Shown one piece after another: positions 6,739-12,968 of a stretch of 12,968 nucleotides of DNA; within the stretch, counting starts at the first letter, position 1; each line of letters starts with the position of its first letter. Position numbers and translations under genes: made by a program. The DNA is from JAWLGW01 sp964569055 (GTDB lineage: Bacteria; Planctomycetota; J058): positions 1 to 12,968 of the forward strand of contig CAZMSZ010000205.1 of assembly GCA_964569055.1 (NCBI GenBank). Direction: 5' to 3'. The notes below the pieces were generated by a model. The model was not told the origin of the DNA and did no database searches. It saw only the letters and a program-made list of their open reading frames with translations.

Positions 6739-6745
6739 GTCGCTG

Positions 6746-6751
6746 CCTCCT
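6746..6751 (-). promoter_or_regulatory. Ribosome binding site deciding the selenoprotein start
   Basis: AGGAGG lies 7 bases upstream of ATG 6736-6738 on the minus strand. This is the best Shine-Dalgarno in the window. It supports the start that lies 59 codons before the TGA rather than the internal ATG at 6541-6543, which has no such site and lies inside the hairpin arm. Confidence 0.8.
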
Positions 6752-6846
6752 TCTCCTTCGGTCCCGGTGAACCGGCGACGATAGCCCGATCCTGCCTCGA
6801 GCGCTACGGGCCTCTCCGGATGGCGGACGGCGCGAGGGGAGCCTGG

Positions 6847-9801
6847 TTAGGCCGCCTTGGACTTGGGCTTCCCGGAGCGGCTCTTCACGCGGTTCACGAT
6901 CGCGGCCAGCCCGTCCTGCGCGTCGTTGATGAAGTCGTGCACCTTCTGGAGCAGGTCGCGCAGCTCGGCGGCGGTCATCGGCCCGCTCGCCCCGCCGGCG
7001 CCCGCGGCGCTCACGTCCGAGAGGACCGACTGGATCACCTCGAACGGCGCGGTCTCGGTGCCGCTCGGGCCCATGTCGAACGCGTTGCGGAGGACGTGCA
7101 GCAAGAACAGGTTGTCGTCGGCCGCCACCAGCCCGCGCAGCAGGCGCACGATCCCGTCCACCCGCCCCAGGCTCGGGTCGAGCTGGCGGCCGAAGAAGTG
7201 GAGCACGTCGGCCAGGGCCTGCTCGTCGACCCCCGCGGCGCTGGGCTTCTTGGCGAGCATCTCGGCCACTACCACCAGCACCGCGCCGAACACGTCGAAC
7301 TGGGCGCTCGGCTGCGGGGTGAACAGGTTGGCCAGGCCGCGGTTGATCACGTCCTTCTGGGGGGAGCGCGCGATCGTCTGCAGCAGGTCGATCACCACCA
7401 CCGCGTCGCGGCCCGACAGCAGGCGCTCGATGTCGATCTGGTGCTGCGCCGCCCAGCGCTGGCGGTCCACCTGGTCCTGCGGGATCGCGTCGGCCAGGAA
7501 CTCGAGGATCCCGCCCATGCCGCGCCCCATGCCCTGCCACTTCCAGCGCTCGCGCCCGTTGGCGTCGGTGTAGGTCTGGAGCAGGACGTCGGCGAGGTCG
7601 CCCATGACCTCGTCGAGCTGGGCCTCGACCTGCCGCTGCCGGGCGCGCTGCGAGAGGGCGTCGATCGGCTCGAGCAGCATGTGGGCCAGCGAGCTGTGCG
7701 GCCGGTTGTGCCGGTCGTAGACCGGGGTCGAGCTGTCGACCAGCGCCTGCAGGGTGTCGGCGAGGACGTCGGCCACGACCTCGTTCGAGCCGGGCACCCT
7801 GACCTGCGTCATGTCGTCGATCACCTCGAACAGCTTCTCGACCGCGCCCGACTCGAGGATCGACACGACCAGCGGCTCGGTGGGGCGCATGGCCTGCTCG
7901 TAGTGCGCGCCGAGGCCGAGCATGATGTCCTTGAGCAGCGGGATCTCGCCGCGGTCGCTGAACACCTCGCAGATCGGCTTCATGGCGTCGAGCGCGCCCG
8001 AGTCGTTGAAGTCCTTGAGCGCGTTGACGTCCTCGGCCCTGATCCCCGAGCAGAGCAGGTTGCGCAGGAAGCCGATCTGCAGGAGGAAGTGGATCGTCCC
8101 GATGTGGACCGTGATCCCGAGGACCTTCTGATCGCCCGCCATGGCCTTGAGGTAGAACTCGGCCATGTTGCCCATGCCCACCGCGTTGCACTTGTTGGCG
8201 CGCTCCATCATCTCCAGGATCCGCTGCATGGCGCTCTTGTGCGTGGCGTCCGCGAGGATCCGATTGCGGTAGTCGTGGTACTTCATCATGCGCGCGAACC
8301 CGATCGGCAGGTTGCGCAGCTGCTTCTGCTTGGTGTTGAACGCCTGCAGCAGCGAGCGCACCGCCGAGATCGTGCGGCCGCGCGGCCGCATGGCGTCCTC
8401 GAGCAGCGGGAGCAGGTCGTTGAGCATGGCCTGGTTGGCGCCGGCCGCCGGGGTGCCGTGCGCCGCCTGGCTGGCGCGCTTCATGGCGACCATCAGGTCG
8501 TCGACCATGGCGCCGAACTTGGCCTTGTCGTTCTTGACCACCGCGGCCAGGCCGCGCAGGAGGTCGTGGATCGGCGAGCGCTTGACCACCTCGAACTGCG
8601 CGTGGGCCAGGTCGATGATCGGGCTGTCGGGGGTCAGGGTCTCGTAGTCGTCGCTCGGGTCGGCGGTGCCGTTGGAGTGGTGCACGCGGTCGACCAGCGC
8701 GTCGAGCACGTCGACCGCCTTGGCCGGGACGTCCTTCTGCAGCACCTCGCCGGTCAGGAGCACCAGCTCGGAGAGGATCGTGCGCTTGACGTCGAAGTAC
8801 TGGTAGAGGAGCGCGCCGCCCGGCGCGAGCGCGCGCTGATCGGCGTCGCGGGCCCCGTCGCTGCCGAAGGGCGCGATCTCGATCGGCGCCCCCGCGGCGT
8901 CGACCGGGCGGCCATCGGCGTCCACGTCGGCCGCGCCGTCGCCGTCGCCGTCGACGAACGGCGCGGGCAGCTGCCCGGTCGCCGGGTCGGCCGCCACCGC
9001 CGGGTTGCCGTGCACGTCGAGGCGGACGCCCCAGGCCGGCGCGCCGAGCGCGTTGAAGGCGCGCATCGGCTGCTCCTCGAGCAGGGCGTCGGCGAGGGCG
9101 TCGAGGCTGCTGCCGACCGAGCTGGCCGCGGTGGGGGAGGGCTGGAAGCCGAGCAGGGCGCGCGACAGCGTGCCCTGCAGCTCGCGCAGCAGGTTGCGCT
9201 CGCCGTTGGGGTCGCCCTGCTCGTCGACCCCGTCGTTCTGCTCGACGAGCTGCATGGCGCCGCGCACGAGGTCTTCGAGCTCGGGGTAGGCGAGCAGCCT
9301 GCTGATCAGCATGTTGGTGGCGCGGCTCTCGAACGAGGCCGCGCGCGCGCCGCCGTTGCCGGCCAGGAGCTTGGCGAGCCCGTCCAGGGCCACCGAGTCG
9401 CTCATGAGGTCGACCACGATCGCGTCGACGTCGCCCGCCGCCGCCTCGACCGAGCCGTCGTCGAACAGCCCGATCAGGCCGGGCAGCAGCGCCTGCACGT
9501 TGGCGCTGGTCTGGGAGCCCGGCAGGATCTGGTTGATCGCGGCCACCAGGTCGGCCTTGCGGGCCTCGAGGGCGGCCAGCTTGATCGAGTCGCCCTCGGC
9601 CGCCACCTGGTGGTGGATCACCCCGTAGAGGATCTCGCCCATGTCGACGCCGGCGGTCGAGCCGGCGGCGGTGCTCGCCTGGCTCGAGCGGACGCTGCTC
9701 GCGGTCCCGCCGCGGTTGCATCCGGCGGCGAAGGTGAGCTGGGAGAGGACCAGCAGCCAGGCGCCGATCTTCTGGGTTCGATTGCGGGTGGTGAACCTCA
9801 T
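6847..9801 (-). CDS. Large predicted lipoprotein of unknown function (984 aa)
   Basis: I do not recognise a family. Seen: a lipoprotein signal with basic N-terminus (MRFTTRNRTQK), hydrophobic core LLVLSQLTF and lipobox AAGC (Cys28). A low-complexity Ser/Ala/Thr linker (31-49) follows. The rest is mostly helix-forming sequence with repeated Leu-rich helical units such as LDALADALLEE, DVLDALVDRV and VADVLADTLQALVD, suggesting an alpha-solenoid-like fold. An acidic loop at about 284-296 (VDGDGDGAADVDADG) has the DxDxDG spacing of dockerin or thrombospondin type-3 calcium sites. The tail is basic (KSRSGKPKSKAA). The ATG at 9799-9801 has AGAGG 7 bases upstream. It lies 108 bases before the selenoprotein on the same strand, so the two may be co-transcribed. 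A 1316-codon open frame on the opposite strand is a GC-bias shadow. The reading frame is confident; the function is unknown. Confidence 0.88.
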   Translation of the reverse strand: MRFTTRNRTQKIGAWLLVLSQLTFAAGCNRGGTASSVRSSQASTAAGSTAGVDMGEILYGVIHHQVAAEGDSIKLAALEARKADLVAAINQILPGSQTSANVQALLPGLIGLFDDGSVEAAAGDVDAIVVDLMSDSVALDGLAKLLAGNGGARAASFESRATNMLISRLLAYPELEDLVRGAMQLVEQNDGVDEQGDPNGERNLLRELQGTLSRALLGFQPSPTAASSVGSSLDALADALLEEQPMRAFNALGAPAWGVRLDVHGNPAVAADPATGQLPAPFVDGDGDGAADVDADGRPVDAAGAPIEIAPFGSDGARDADQRALAPGGALLYQYFDVKRTILSELVLLTGEVLQKDVPAKAVDVLDALVDRVHHSNGTADPSDDYETLTPDSPIIDLAHAQFEVVKRSPIHDLLRGLAAVVKNDKAKFGAMVDDLMVAMKRASQAAHGTPAAGANQAMLNDLLPLLEDAMRPRGRTISAVRSLLQAFNTKQKQLRNLPIGFARMMKYHDYRNRILADATHKSAMQRILEMMERANKCNAVGMGNMAEFYLKAMAGDQKVLGITVHIGTIHFLLQIGFLRNLLCSGIRAEDVNALKDFNDSGALDAMKPICEVFSDRGEIPLLKDIMLGLGAHYEQAMRPTEPLVVSILESGAVEKLFEVIDDMTQVRVPGSNEVVADVLADTLQALVDSSTPVYDRHNRPHSSLAHMLLEPIDALSQRARQRQVEAQLDEVMGDLADVLLQTYTDANGRERWKWQGMGRGMGGILEFLADAIPQDQVDRQRWAAQHQIDIERLLSGRDAVVVIDLLQTIARSPQKDVINRGLANLFTPQPSAQFDVFGAVLVVVAEMLAKKPSAAGVDEQALADVLHFFGRQLDPSLGRVDGIVRLLRGLVAADDNLFLLHVLRNAFDMGPSGTETAPFEVIQSVLSDVSAAGAGGASGPMTAAELRDLLQKVHDFINDAQDGLAAIVNRVKSRSGKPKSKAA

Positions 9802-10053
9802 GGTCCGACCTCTTCCTGAGCGTTGGAGGCCGGGTCGAGCAAAGCCGAGACCGCGATCGGCGATGGGCCACGTGGCGGAAGCTGTGATTGTTTAGCGGCT
9901 TACGCGATTCGGTGCGTGGCTATGGAGCGAAACTGGAACGATTTGGTTCCAGAAGCGTTTCGCGAGTCAGGATGTGGGCTCCCAGATCCGGGCGGATTCT
10001 CGGCTGGTTCGGTGTGGGAGACCGGTGTTGGCGAGGGGCCGAAGAATCCGAAC
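9802..10053. other. 252-base gap with palindromes upstream of the large lipoprotein gene
   Basis: No gene is seen. The middle (about 9890-9960) is clearly richer in A and T than the flanking genes and should carry the lipoprotein promoter on the minus strand, though I cannot fix a -35/-10 pair. It contains a 7-bp palindrome (9933-9952) and two crossing inverted pairs near its right end, 9993-9999 with 10044-10050 and 10010-10016 with 10055-10061. It also carries ctcggctggtt (9999-10009), shared with the gap upstream of uvrB. Confidence 0.5.
9933..9952. repeat. Palindromic site ctggaac-N6-gttccag
   Basis: Two 7-base half sites at 9933-9939 and 9946-9952 are perfect reverse complements separated by 6 bases. 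It lies about 130-150 bases upstream of the lipoprotein start codon in an AT-richer stretch. It has the form of a dimeric regulator operator. It lacks the T-run of a terminator, and does not have the TGG-N9/10-GC spacing of a sigma-54 promoter or the 4-base spacing of the Bacillus LexA box. Confidence 0.4.
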
Positions 10054-10578
10054 TCACACCGCCGGTGGGTAGCCCAGCGCGGCGGCTCCGAGCCGGAGCA
10101 CGGCCAGGGCGGCCACGCCGCTGCCGAGCGCCAGGTAAAAGCGCCAGCGCCAGGCGTTGGAGAACCCGAGCAGCAGCCGACGCCCCGTGAAGTTGAAGGC
10201 GGCGCACTCGACGAGCTTGCCCACCACCCACGCGAACACCAGCGGCGCCGTCGGATTGAGCGCCAGCGCGCTGCGCAGCTCGCCGTGGGCGAGCTGCACG
10301 AAGGCTCGGGTCAGCCCGCAGCCCCCGCAGGGGATGTCGGTCACCCGCCGGAAGATGCAGATCCCGCCGCCGAGCGCGGCGTCGAGCTGCTCCTTGAACG
10401 GCGCGTTGAACCCGCCCGCGCCGTCGCGGGCCGGCGTGAGCGCCGCGAGGAGCAGCACCGCCAGCAGCAGCACCAGCTCGACCCGGTCGCCGGTCCGCAC
10501 CGGCCGCTCGGCCGCGACCAGGCGCGGCCCGAGCGGGCGAGGCCTCGCGATGGCGTCGAGCTCGGCCGGCGCGTTCAT
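10054..10578 (-). CDS. DUF2752 family membrane protein
   Basis: A small integral membrane protein of 174 residues; the family's biochemical function is not established. Seen: a first hydrophobic segment VELVLLLAVLLLAAL (about 33-47), then the family hallmark CIFRRVTDIPCGGCGLTRAF (about 74-93) followed by VQLAHGELRSALALNPTAPLVFAWVV, and a further hydrophobic segment near the C-terminus. The PCGGCGLTRA motif, with two closely spaced cysteines, followed by a NP motif is what defines DUF2752. The first ~30 residues are a Pro/Arg-rich extension. It starts at ATG 10576-10578, 37 bases after the stop of the membrane protein gene upstream, so the two probably form one transcript. No clear Shine-Dalgarno is seen; a CATAAT box lies 6 bases before the ATG. 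Confidence 0.87.
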   Translation of the reverse strand: MNAPAELDAIARPRPLGPRLVAAERPVRTGDRVELVLLLAVLLLAALTPARDGAGGFNAPFKEQLDAALGGGICIFRRVTDIPCGGCGLTRAFVQLAHGELRSALALNPTAPLVFAWVVGKLVECAAFNFTGRRLLLGFSNAWRWRFYLALGSGVAALAVLRLGAAALGYPPAV

Positions 10579-10615
10579 GGCGAGATTATGCCCGCCCCGG
10601 CGCGCGACGTGAGCG

Positions 10616-11164
10616 CTACAGGCTGACGCCGCCCTGGGCGGCGGCGGCCTCGACGGCGGCGCGCTGGTCCTCGTAGGCCAGGAACAGGGCGCCCTGGGCG
10701 ATCGGCATCGTGATCAGGATGCCCACGCCGCAGGCGACGCTGCCCAGGCTCTGCACGATCGCGACCACCAGCCCGAGCACGATCATCGGGACGACGTTGG
10801 CCTTGCCGAACTCGAGCGCCGCCTTGACGGCGCTCATGGCGGGGGTGCCCGGCTTGTCGGCGATGATGCAGGGCGCGAAGGCGATCAGCATGCCGGGGAC
10901 GACGCAGCACATGTACCCGCAGCAGAGGAGCAGCAGCGTGATGATCTTGTCGGCCGCGTTCTCGAAGTTGAACAGCCCGCCGATGTCCATCGGCTTGCCC
11001 TCGGCGCGCGCGGCCTTGAACATGGCCAGCCAGTTGAAGATCGCCACCCAGCCCAGCACCGGGATGGCCATGACGAGGGCCATCACCACCGACGGCCCGA
11101 GGTTCGCCTTGACGACCTCGAAGCTCTCCTTGACGTAGTCCCCGTAACGCATCTCGACGGCCAT
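10616..11164 (-). CDS. Small multi-pass membrane protein, DUF4013/DUF975-like
   Basis: 182 residues, function unknown. Seen: an N-terminal MRYGDYVKESFEVVKAN, hydrophobic segments at about 22-48, 73-102 and 122-160, and the pattern CCVVPGMLIAFAPCIIADKPG followed by AVKAALEFGKAN. A VPG loop, a proline-containing helix, an acidic turn and then an amphipathic S/A-K-A-L-E helix are seen in DUF975, DUF4013 and related integral membrane families. The second segment is unusually cysteine-rich (LLLLCCGYMCCVVPG). The ATG at 11162-11164 follows GGGAGGGGAGG with 4 bases after the last GG. A TATAGT -10 box stands about 26 bases upstream. It is the first gene of a likely pair with the DUF2752 gene. Family placement is tentative, gene identity is sound. 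Confidence 0.8.
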   Translation of the reverse strand: MAVEMRYGDYVKESFEVVKANLGPSVVMALVMAIPVLGWVAIFNWLAMFKAARAEGKPMDIGGLFNFENAADKIITLLLLCCGYMCCVVPGMLIAFAPCIIADKPGTPAMSAVKAALEFGKANVVPMIVLGLVVAIVQSLGSVACGVGILITMPIAQGALFLAYEDQRAAVEAAAAQGGVSL

Positions 11165-11190
11165 GGCGCCTCCCCTCCCTGAAGGCGGGG

Positions 11191-11196
11191 ACTATA
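11191..11196 (-). promoter_or_regulatory. Candidate -10 box for the membrane-protein pair
   Basis: TATAGT on the minus strand matches TATAAT at 5 of 6 positions and lies 26 bases before the ATG at 11164, giving a short leader that contains the GGGAGGGGAGG ribosome site. The expected -35 region (around 11214-11220) is GC-rich and does not resemble TTGACA. Confidence 0.4.
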
Positions 11197-11254
11197 CCAG
11201 CCCGATCGGTCGAGCCCCACCAGCCACTCGAGCGCGGCCGGCGCGCGGAGGCCC

Positions 11255-11284
11255 TTTACACGCCCTCCGCGCTCCGCCTAAGGT
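11255..11284 (+). promoter_or_regulatory. Candidate sigma-70 promoter of the OmpP1/FadL gene
   Basis: TTTACA (11255-11260) and TAAGGT (11279-11284) are separated by 18 bases, 31 bases before the GTG start. The hexamers are the most AT-rich words in an otherwise very GC-rich 150-base divergent region. A GGGGAGG ribosome site follows, 6 bases before the GTG. Confidence 0.5.
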
Positions 11285-11314
11285 GTCCGCGCTCGGATCC
11301 TGGGGAGGTCGCCC

Positions 11315-12934
11315 GTGCCGCTCTCGTCTCGACTCGCCGCGCCGGCGTTCGCCCTCGGCCTCACGCTGGCCGCGGCCGCGCCCGCGGAGGCCACGAACGG
11401 GCCCAAGCCGACCTCCTACGGCGCGCGCGCGGCCGGGCGCGGCGGGGTCGACTACGCCTACGCCGACGACGCGACCGGCCCCGCCACCAACCCGGCGGGC
11501 ATGGGCTTCACCTGGGGAAACCGCTACGACAACAACTGGGCGCTGCTGTTCCCGCGGGTGGAGTGGACCAACGCCAACGGCACCTTCGAGAACGAGGAGC
11601 GCGTGTTCTTCGCCGTGCCGACCTACTCGTTCGGGGTGGTGCTCGACCCGGGCAAGGACTGGGAGATCGCGCCGATCTTCGACCTCGGCAACTGGGGGCT
11701 GCGCGACGAGGAGGAGGCCGACGCCGAGCAGGCGCTGGACCCGCCGGGCGAGGACGCGGGCGACGTCGAGCCGACCGACGCCGAGCTGTACGGGAGCCGG
11801 CTCAAGCTCGGCTTCGGCTGCTTCCCGGTCACGGGCGGCAAGATCAAGATGGCCGACATGGAGACCGTGTTCTCCCGCCCGGTCGATTGGGAGACGGACG
11901 TGATCTCGCTCGCGATCACGCCCTCCTTCGCCTACCGCATCACCGACTACCTCTCGTTCGGGTTCGCGCTGCAGGTGCTCTACTCGCAGTTCGAGCTCGA
12001 CGGCGGGATCGCCCAGAACAACAGCGTCCTGGCCGACGAGTTCGAGAACGCGGCCACGCTCCTGCCGAACTTCACCCGCCACGTGATCACGATCGCCGAC
12101 GTCGACGACGCGAGCACCAACCTCGAGAACAACAACGGCAGCTGGGGGCTCTCGGGCCGGATCGGCCTGATGTTCAACACGCGCTACGTCTCGATCGGCC
12201 TGATGTACCAGGAGCGCGGCCATACGACCGACTACTTCGGCCGCTCCCGGGTCGACGCCAACGACCACGTCCAGCAGCTCACCGCCGGAAACCTCGGGCT
12301 GCTGCAAGCGCTCGATCCGGCGATCGATCCCAACCTCGGCTTCGCCGGCAACTACGACATGCGCATCCAGAACGTGTTCTTCCCGCGCATGGTCGGGGTG
12401 GGGATCGCGGTCCGGCCGGCGCCCTGGGTGTCGCTTGGGATCGATTACACGTTCATCCACTGGAGCGAGGCGTTCCACCACTTCAGCGCCCGGCTCTACA
12501 ACGGCGACAACCCGAACCTCGACATCCTGACCTCGCCGGCCGTGCGGGTCCGCGTGCCGCTCCACTACCGCAACCAGCACGTGATCGCGCTCGGGGCCTC
12601 GTTCCGGATCTACGAGGGCGCGGACATCGTGGAGGGCGTCCCCTCCTGGTCGCTGGTGTGGCGCTGCGGCTACAACTACGGGAGCAACCCGGTCCCCAGC
12701 AAGACGGTGCTGCCGCAGCAGCCCACGATCGCCGAGCACCACGTCAGCACCGGCTTCACGCTCCACATAGGACCGCTGCTCGAGCTCACGGCCGCGGTGG
12801 AGTGGTCCCTGCCGAACGAGGTCAAGACCCCGCGCGAGGTGGACGGCGGCCACAAGGGCGACTTCACCCTGTCCGACTCGAAGCAGGAGGTCGAGCTGAT
12901 CTTCGTGCAGTTCGGCCTCGGGGTGAACTTCTAG
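11315..12934 (+). CDS. OmpP1/FadL family outer-membrane protein
   Basis: A long-chain fatty acid or hydrophobic-compound channel of the outer membrane, 539 residues. Seen: GTG start with GGGGAGG 6 bases upstream; signal peptide SRLAAPAFALGLTLAAAAP ending AEA-TNG; the FadL hatch signature TSYGARAAGRGG (28-39) followed by DDATGPATNPAGMGF; many alternating amphipathic barrel strands; the conserved C-terminal region RCGYNYGSNPVP with TVLPQQPTIAEHHVSTGF; and a terminal barrel strand ending VQFGLGVNF with C-terminal Phe, as required for outer-membrane assembly. Length is in the upper part of the family range (about 420-550), with an acidic insertion around 130-150 (DEEEADAEQALDPPGEDAGD). The final codons GVNF-stop are part of a 22-bp inverted repeat. 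Specific substrate is not readable. Confidence 0.92.
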   Translation: MPLSSRLAAPAFALGLTLAAAAPAEATNGPKPTSYGARAAGRGGVDYAYADDATGPATNPAGMGFTWGNRYDNNWALLFPRVEWTNANGTFENEERVFFAVPTYSFGVVLDPGKDWEIAPIFDLGNWGLRDEEEADAEQALDPPGEDAGDVEPTDAELYGSRLKLGFGCFPVTGGKIKMADMETVFSRPVDWETDVISLAITPSFAYRITDYLSFGFALQVLYSQFELDGGIAQNNSVLADEFENAATLLPNFTRHVITIADVDDASTNLENNNGSWGLSGRIGLMFNTRYVSIGLMYQERGHTTDYFGRSRVDANDHVQQLTAGNLGLLQALDPAIDPNLGFAGNYDMRIQNVFFPRMVGVGIAVRPAPWVSLGIDYTFIHWSEAFHHFSARLYNGDNPNLDILTSPAVRVRVPLHYRNQHVIALGASFRIYEGADIVEGVPSWSLVWRCGYNYGSNPVPSKTVLPQQPTIAEHHVSTGFTLHIGPLLELTAAVEWSLPNEVKTPREVDGGHKGDFTLSDSKQEVELIFVQFGLGVNF

Positions 12935-12968
12935 CGGCGCGCCGGAGGCGCGCCGCTAGAAGTTCACC
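12922..12968. repeat. 22-bp perfect inverted repeat across the fadL-like stop codon, reaching the window edge
   Basis: The arms 12922-12943 (beginning ggtgaacttctag) and 12947-12968 (ending ctagaagttcacc) are exact reverse complements around a 3-base centre. The left arm includes the last three codons and the stop of the barrel gene. Read from the right, the same bases would again encode VNF-stop. It could serve as a bidirectional terminator. The repeat may continue beyond base 12968. Confidence 0.85.

Noticed and set aside
5869..9819. 1316-codon open frame on the plus strand
   Set aside because: It is antisense to the lipoprotein and selenoprotein genes. Its composition (Leu/Val/Asp/His/Arg-rich, no motifs) is what the reverse complement of GC-biased codons gives, while the minus strand has signals, ribosome sites and a coherent fold.
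9933..9952. LexA box or sigma-54 promoter
   Set aside because: The half-site spacing is 6, not the 4 of Bacillus-type LexA boxes, and no GG-N10-GC arrangement is present.
11192..12853. 553-codon minus-strand frame
   Set aside because: It is antisense to the OmpP1/FadL gene, which has a signal peptide, family motifs and a C-terminal Phe.
1..12968. tRNA, rRNA, CRISPR array, insertion sequence or phage genes
   Set aside because: No cloverleaf with a T-arm, no rRNA-like block, no regularly spaced repeats, no transposase or integrase motifs seen on either strand. The Sec tRNA and sel genes were looked for and not found in the window.

Overview
This is a very GC-rich bacterial window of 12,968 bases. 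Coding frames are dominated by codons ending in G or C. Two predicted lipoproteins and an OmpP1/FadL-type outer-membrane barrel point to a Gram-negative, diderm organism. A natural selenoprotein means the organism should also carry selenocysteine machinery, although none is in this window. Myxococcota, a related deltaproteobacterial lineage or Planctomycetota would all fit. I cannot settle the phylum from these genes.

Layout from left to right. Positions 1-1114 (minus) hold the N-terminal half of uvrB, cut by the left edge. Positions 1115-1514 are a 400-base gene-free gap with short inverted and direct repeats. Positions 1515-5792 (minus) form a tightly packed four-gene operon, transcribed tmk (dTMP kinase), then a solute-binding lipoprotein, a fused two-domain permease and an ABC ATPase; junctions are a 4-base overlap, a 2-base gap and a 10-base overlap. 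The transporter has ferric-iron (Fbp) type architecture, but the binding protein seems to lack the usual iron-binding tyrosine pair. A strong hairpin at 5832-5859 separates this operon from the next gene. Positions 5887-6738 (minus) hold the highlight: a secreted thioredoxin-fold protein whose redox motif is UxxC, with an in-frame TGA as codon 60 and a perfect 9-bp hairpin right behind it that fits a bacterial SECIS element. A conventional gene caller would end or start the gene wrongly here and lose the signal peptide and the active site. Positions 6847-9801 (minus) encode a 984-residue lipoprotein of unknown function. A 252-base gap with palindromes follows. Positions 10054-11164 (minus) hold a likely two-gene unit of small membrane proteins, a DUF2752 protein and a multi-pass protein. 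From a divergent promoter region, an OmpP1/FadL barrel gene runs on the plus strand (11315-12934). Its last codons lie inside a perfect 22-bp inverted repeat that reaches the right edge of the window.

Working picture: DNA repair (uvrB), nucleotide metabolism with a co-transcribed ABC importer, envelope redox chemistry (selenoprotein) and envelope proteins (lipoproteins, FadL-type channel). Nothing suggests a phage, insertion sequence, CRISPR array or RNA gene. The main novelty candidate is the selenoprotein and its recoding element. Next are the orphan large lipoprotein, the unusual binding protein and the palindrome at the right edge.
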